Assembly (NCBI GenBank): GCA_029056055.1
Contig: JAIDCC010000098.1
Location: forward strand, 20,321 to 84,320
Length of the DNA stretch: 64,000 nucleotides
From: Duncaniella sp.
GTDB taxonomy: Bacteria > Bacteroidota > Bacteroidia > Bacteroidales > Muribaculaceae
Reading direction: 5' to 3'
Under the pieces are notes generated by a model. That model ran no database searches, was not told the DNA's origin, and saw nothing but the letters and a program-made list of their open reading frames with translations. Position numbers and translations under genes: made by a program. Shown here one piece after another: positions 62,246 to 64,000 of the stretch; positions within the stretch are counted from its first letter, which is position 1, and each line of letters begins with the position of its first letter.

Positions 62246-62456
62246 AGGTTTGGCAACGTAGCTTTCACGAACATATCATTCGTGAGCAACATGCGTTTGA
62301 AAACATCATGAACTACGTCGATACTAACGCTGAAAATTGGAACATGGATTGTTTTTTAATCAGTAAGTGAGAAAATAAAAGAACAAGTTTTATTGTTCAA
62401 GAATTTTTCATCACATATATCGTTTTATTTTTAGAACATACTGAAACTTTTTAATA

Positions 62457-64000
62457 ATGGATAAACTCAAAATGTCATCCCGCGATGCTGTTGAGAGTAA
62501 TGTGGCGAAGATTGCCGCGTTGTTTCCCCACTGCGTCACGGAATGTAAACCCAAGTTAATCGGGGGGGGGAGTAATTCGCTGACTATCAGGATAGATTGG
62601 GATAAATTGCGAGCTGAGCTCGACCCCGACCTCATCCTCGAGGGTGAAGAACGCTATCAGTTCACATGGCCCGACAAACGCGAGGCGTCGCGTCTCGCCA
62701 ATACCCCGACCGACAAGACCCTTCGCCCGGATGTCGATGCATCAAAAGATTTCTGGAACACAGAAAATCTCTACATCGAAGGAGATAACCTTGACGTGCT
62801 GAAAGTTCTCCGCGAGAACTATCTCGGCAAAATCAAGATGATTTACATTGACCCGCCTTACAACACCGGCAATGACTTTGTCTACAGTGACAAGTTTGCA
62901 ATGAGTAGTGAGGAGTGGTGTGAGCAGAGTGGAGCTTTCGACGAGGATGGCAACCAAGTTGTCGACCCCATGCAGCGCAACACCGAAAGCAACGGTCGTT
63001 TCCACACCGACTGGCTCAATATGATATACCCTCGTCTGAAAGTGGCCCGCGAGTTGCTCACCAACGATGGTGTTATATTCATTTCAATGGACGATAATGA
63101 AGCCAAAAATCTTAAGGCAGTCTGCGATGAAATTTTTGGGATTCAAAACTTCCTTGCTCAGGTTGTTTGGGAACGTTCTTTTTCTCCAATAAACTTAATG
63201 AAACACTTTTCGCCATCACATGATTATATTCTTGTGTATGCTAAAAATCAAGAAGTTGCAAAGTGTTTTGGCATTCCACGTTCAGAAGAAGCAGATAATC
63301 GCTACTCCAATCCAGACAATGATCCTCGTGGGCCATGGATGTCAAGCGATATTTCAGTAGGCCCTGCAATTGATGCGAATATTTATCCTATAACTACGCC
63401 CTCCGGGCGAATAGTAGAGCCTCCAGCTGCGCGCAGCTGGAGTCTCTCGCGGAACGCGTTCCGCGAGAGACTCCAAGACAATCGTATTTGGTTCGGCCCA
63501 AACGGCGATGGAGTGCCTCGCATAAAACGTTTTCGTTCAGAACTTCGTAAGACAGGTATTACTCCAATGACTATTTGGAAATATACCGAAGTTGACCACT
63601 CTCAAGCTGCTACTCAAAAGTTGGCAAAACTTTTTGATGGAAAAAAATACTTCGACTATCCTAAGCCGGTTGAACTTCTGAAACGCTGTCTCGCTCTTTA
63701 TACTGCACCTGAGGACTGCATCGTTCTTGACTTCTTTAGTGGTAGTGGCACATTCGCACAGGCAGTAATGGAGCTTAACGCGGCCGATGGTGGAACACGA
63801 AAATATATCTTGGTGCAAGCACCAGAGAAGATGGAAAATCCTGCAAATGTAGAATTGACCTTTGAAACAATCCCTCAATTTGCTGAAGAACGCATCCGTC
63901 GTGCCGGGGAGCAAATTTGTAGGGAGGGTGTTGCAGAACTACCCTTAATGAAGGCCTCTGAGAATTGCATATTTTGGCCCAAAATTAGATTTTTTAGTTT
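62457..64000 (+). CDS. mod: Type III DNA methyltransferase (mod), 3' end beyond window
   Basis: The frame is open from ATG 62457 to the window end (over 510 codons) without a frameshift, which is why the ORF track omits it. Motifs of a beta-class N6-adenine/N4-cytosine methyltransferase are present: LYIEGDNLDVLKVL then IYIDPPYNTGND (DPPY, about residues 125-140), and the SAM-binding LDFFSGSGTFAQAV (about 425). The N-terminal RYQFTWPDKREASRLANTPTDKTLRP is typical of type III Mod. Between the motifs lies the target recognition region. A G9 tract at codons 36-38 is in frame in this assembly (ON state). The matching res gene would lie past 64000. Confidence 0.92.
   Translation, partial: MDKLKMSSRDAVESNVAKIAALFPHCVTECKPKLIGGGSNSLTIRIDWDKLRAELDPDLILEGEERYQFTWPDKREASRLANTPTDKTLRPDVDASKDFWNTENLYIEGDNLDVLKVLRENYLGKIKMIYIDPPYNTGNDFVYSDKFAMSSEEWCEQSGAFDEDGNQVVDPMQRNTESNGRFHTDWLNMIYPRLKVARELLTNDGVIFISMDDNEAKNLKAVCDEIFGIQNFLAQVVWERSFSPINLMKHFSPSHDYILVYAKNQEVAKCFGIPRSEEADNRYSNPDNDPRGPWMSSDISVGPAIDANIYPITTPSGRIVEPPAARSWSLSRNAFRERLQDNRIWFGPNGDGVPRIKRFRSELRKTGITPMTIWKYTEVDHSQAATQKLAKLFDGKKYFDYPKPVELLKRCLALYTAPEDCIVLDFFSGSGTFAQAVMELNAADGGTRKYILVQAPEKMENPANVELTFETIPQFAEERIRRAGEQICREGVAELPLMKASENCIFWPKIRFFS
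62562..62570 (+). repeat. G9 homopolymer tract in mod coding sequence
   Basis: Nine consecutive G, encoding Gly-Gly-Gly at about residues 36-38 of Mod. Slippage by one base would truncate Mod shortly after. This is the layout of phase-variable type III methyltransferases. Confidence 0.85.
63398..63475. repeat. Cluster of perfect palindromes within the mod target-recognition region
   Basis: Three units follow one another: a small CGCCC/GGGCG hairpin; a 22-bp perfect palindrome (63421-63442, half CTCCAGCTGCG); and a 38-bp perfect palindrome (63438-63475, half TGGAGTCTCTCGCGGAACG). The last two share the arm TGGAG, so alternative cruciforms are possible. All are read through in frame (PPAARSWSLSRNAFRERLQ). 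Confidence 0.85.

Larger units (their letters stand above)
61804..62370 (+). mobile_element. REP-associated tyrosine transposase (RAYT, Y1/HUH family)
   Basis: This 188-residue single-domain protein has the pattern FRAKWHDYNTGLYFVTICTHEKRHLFG at the N-terminus, the HUH metal motif in VVMPNHIHMVLSV (about residues 77-89), and WQRSFHEHIIREQHAFENIMNYV with the presumed nucleophilic Tyr near the C-terminus. RAYTs are domesticated relatives of IS200/IS605 transposases that handle short hairpin REP elements. Three near-perfect hairpins, two of them an exact 27-bp inverted pair, lie inside this reading frame and are translated. It replaces the body of the upstream gene. Confidence 0.88.

Noticed and set aside
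62381-62398. Small hairpin GAACAA/TTGTTC between RAYT and mod
   Set aside because: Only 6 A/T-rich pairs with a poor tail on the plus strand; too weak to call a terminator.
1-64000. CRISPR arrays and rRNA genes
   Set aside because: No regularly spaced repeats of CRISPR type and no rRNA-like sequence were seen in the window.

Overview
The window reads as a chromosomal segment of a Bacteroidales bacterium; a Muribaculaceae-like gut member is plausible, but family rank is inference. The evidence is: promoters of the Bacteroidota type (TTTG, 19-20 bp, TAnnTTTG) in front of many genes; a type III glutamine synthetase; a serine palmitoyltransferase for sphingolipids; lysine synthesis through LL-DAP aminotransferase (dapL); and a GIN-domain (DUF2807) protein. 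The sequence carries one tRNA, no rRNA and no CRISPR array.

Layout. 1-7.37 kb is the right end of a prophage: a tail fibre cut by the window edge, unknown late genes, a lysis cassette (membrane coiled-coil protein, amidase, lipoprotein with a C-terminal membrane helix resembling a u-spanin), then a convergent tyrosine recombinase beside tRNA-Ser(GGA), the probable attachment target. 7.7-24.1 kb is housekeeping: a long RelA/SpoT homologue with an apparently dead synthetase domain, a MATE pump, an OPT transporter, lysA-lysC, RNase Z, a galactose cluster (galM, sugar nucleotidyltransferase, galK), an acidic pRiA4b-ORF3-like protein, a NUDIX protein, a MINPP-like phosphatase, a TPR protein, a MerR regulator and MltG. 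24.2-30.8 kb is a seven-gene efflux operon (TetR, TolC, HlyD, two ATPases, two ABC-2 permeases), a split YbhGFSR-type pump. ClpC follows, then nadE/symporter/GIN.

37.8-48.1 kb is a tightly packed plus-strand run: cardiolipin synthase, a GT2-DUF4922 fusion, SpoIID-domain protein, AmpG-like permease, NamZ (exo-muramidase) lipoprotein, BadF-type sugar kinase (MurK-like) and a GH51 arabinofuranosidase. I read its core as a peptidoglycan amino-sugar salvage operon with an unexplained nucleotide-sugar-like enzyme at its head. Next come a HigA-like orphan, a receiver-less sigma-54 activator, a PlsC-like acyltransferase, SPT, an aspartate decarboxylation/antiport pair (aspT-aspD), and a dapF-dapL-glnN operon.

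60.4-64 kb is accessory DNA: an ADP-ribosylglycohydrolase, a 30-bp perfect palindrome, an N-terminal remnant of a PLD/helicase-type protein, a RAYT transposase with hairpin repeats inside its own reading frame, and a type III DNA methyltransferase (mod) cut by the window end. The mod gene has a G9 tract near its 5' end (a likely phase-variation switch) and a 55-bp stretch of overlapping perfect palindromes over a conserved coding motif. The GT2-DUF4922 salvage operon and this mod locus are the two places most likely to repay work.
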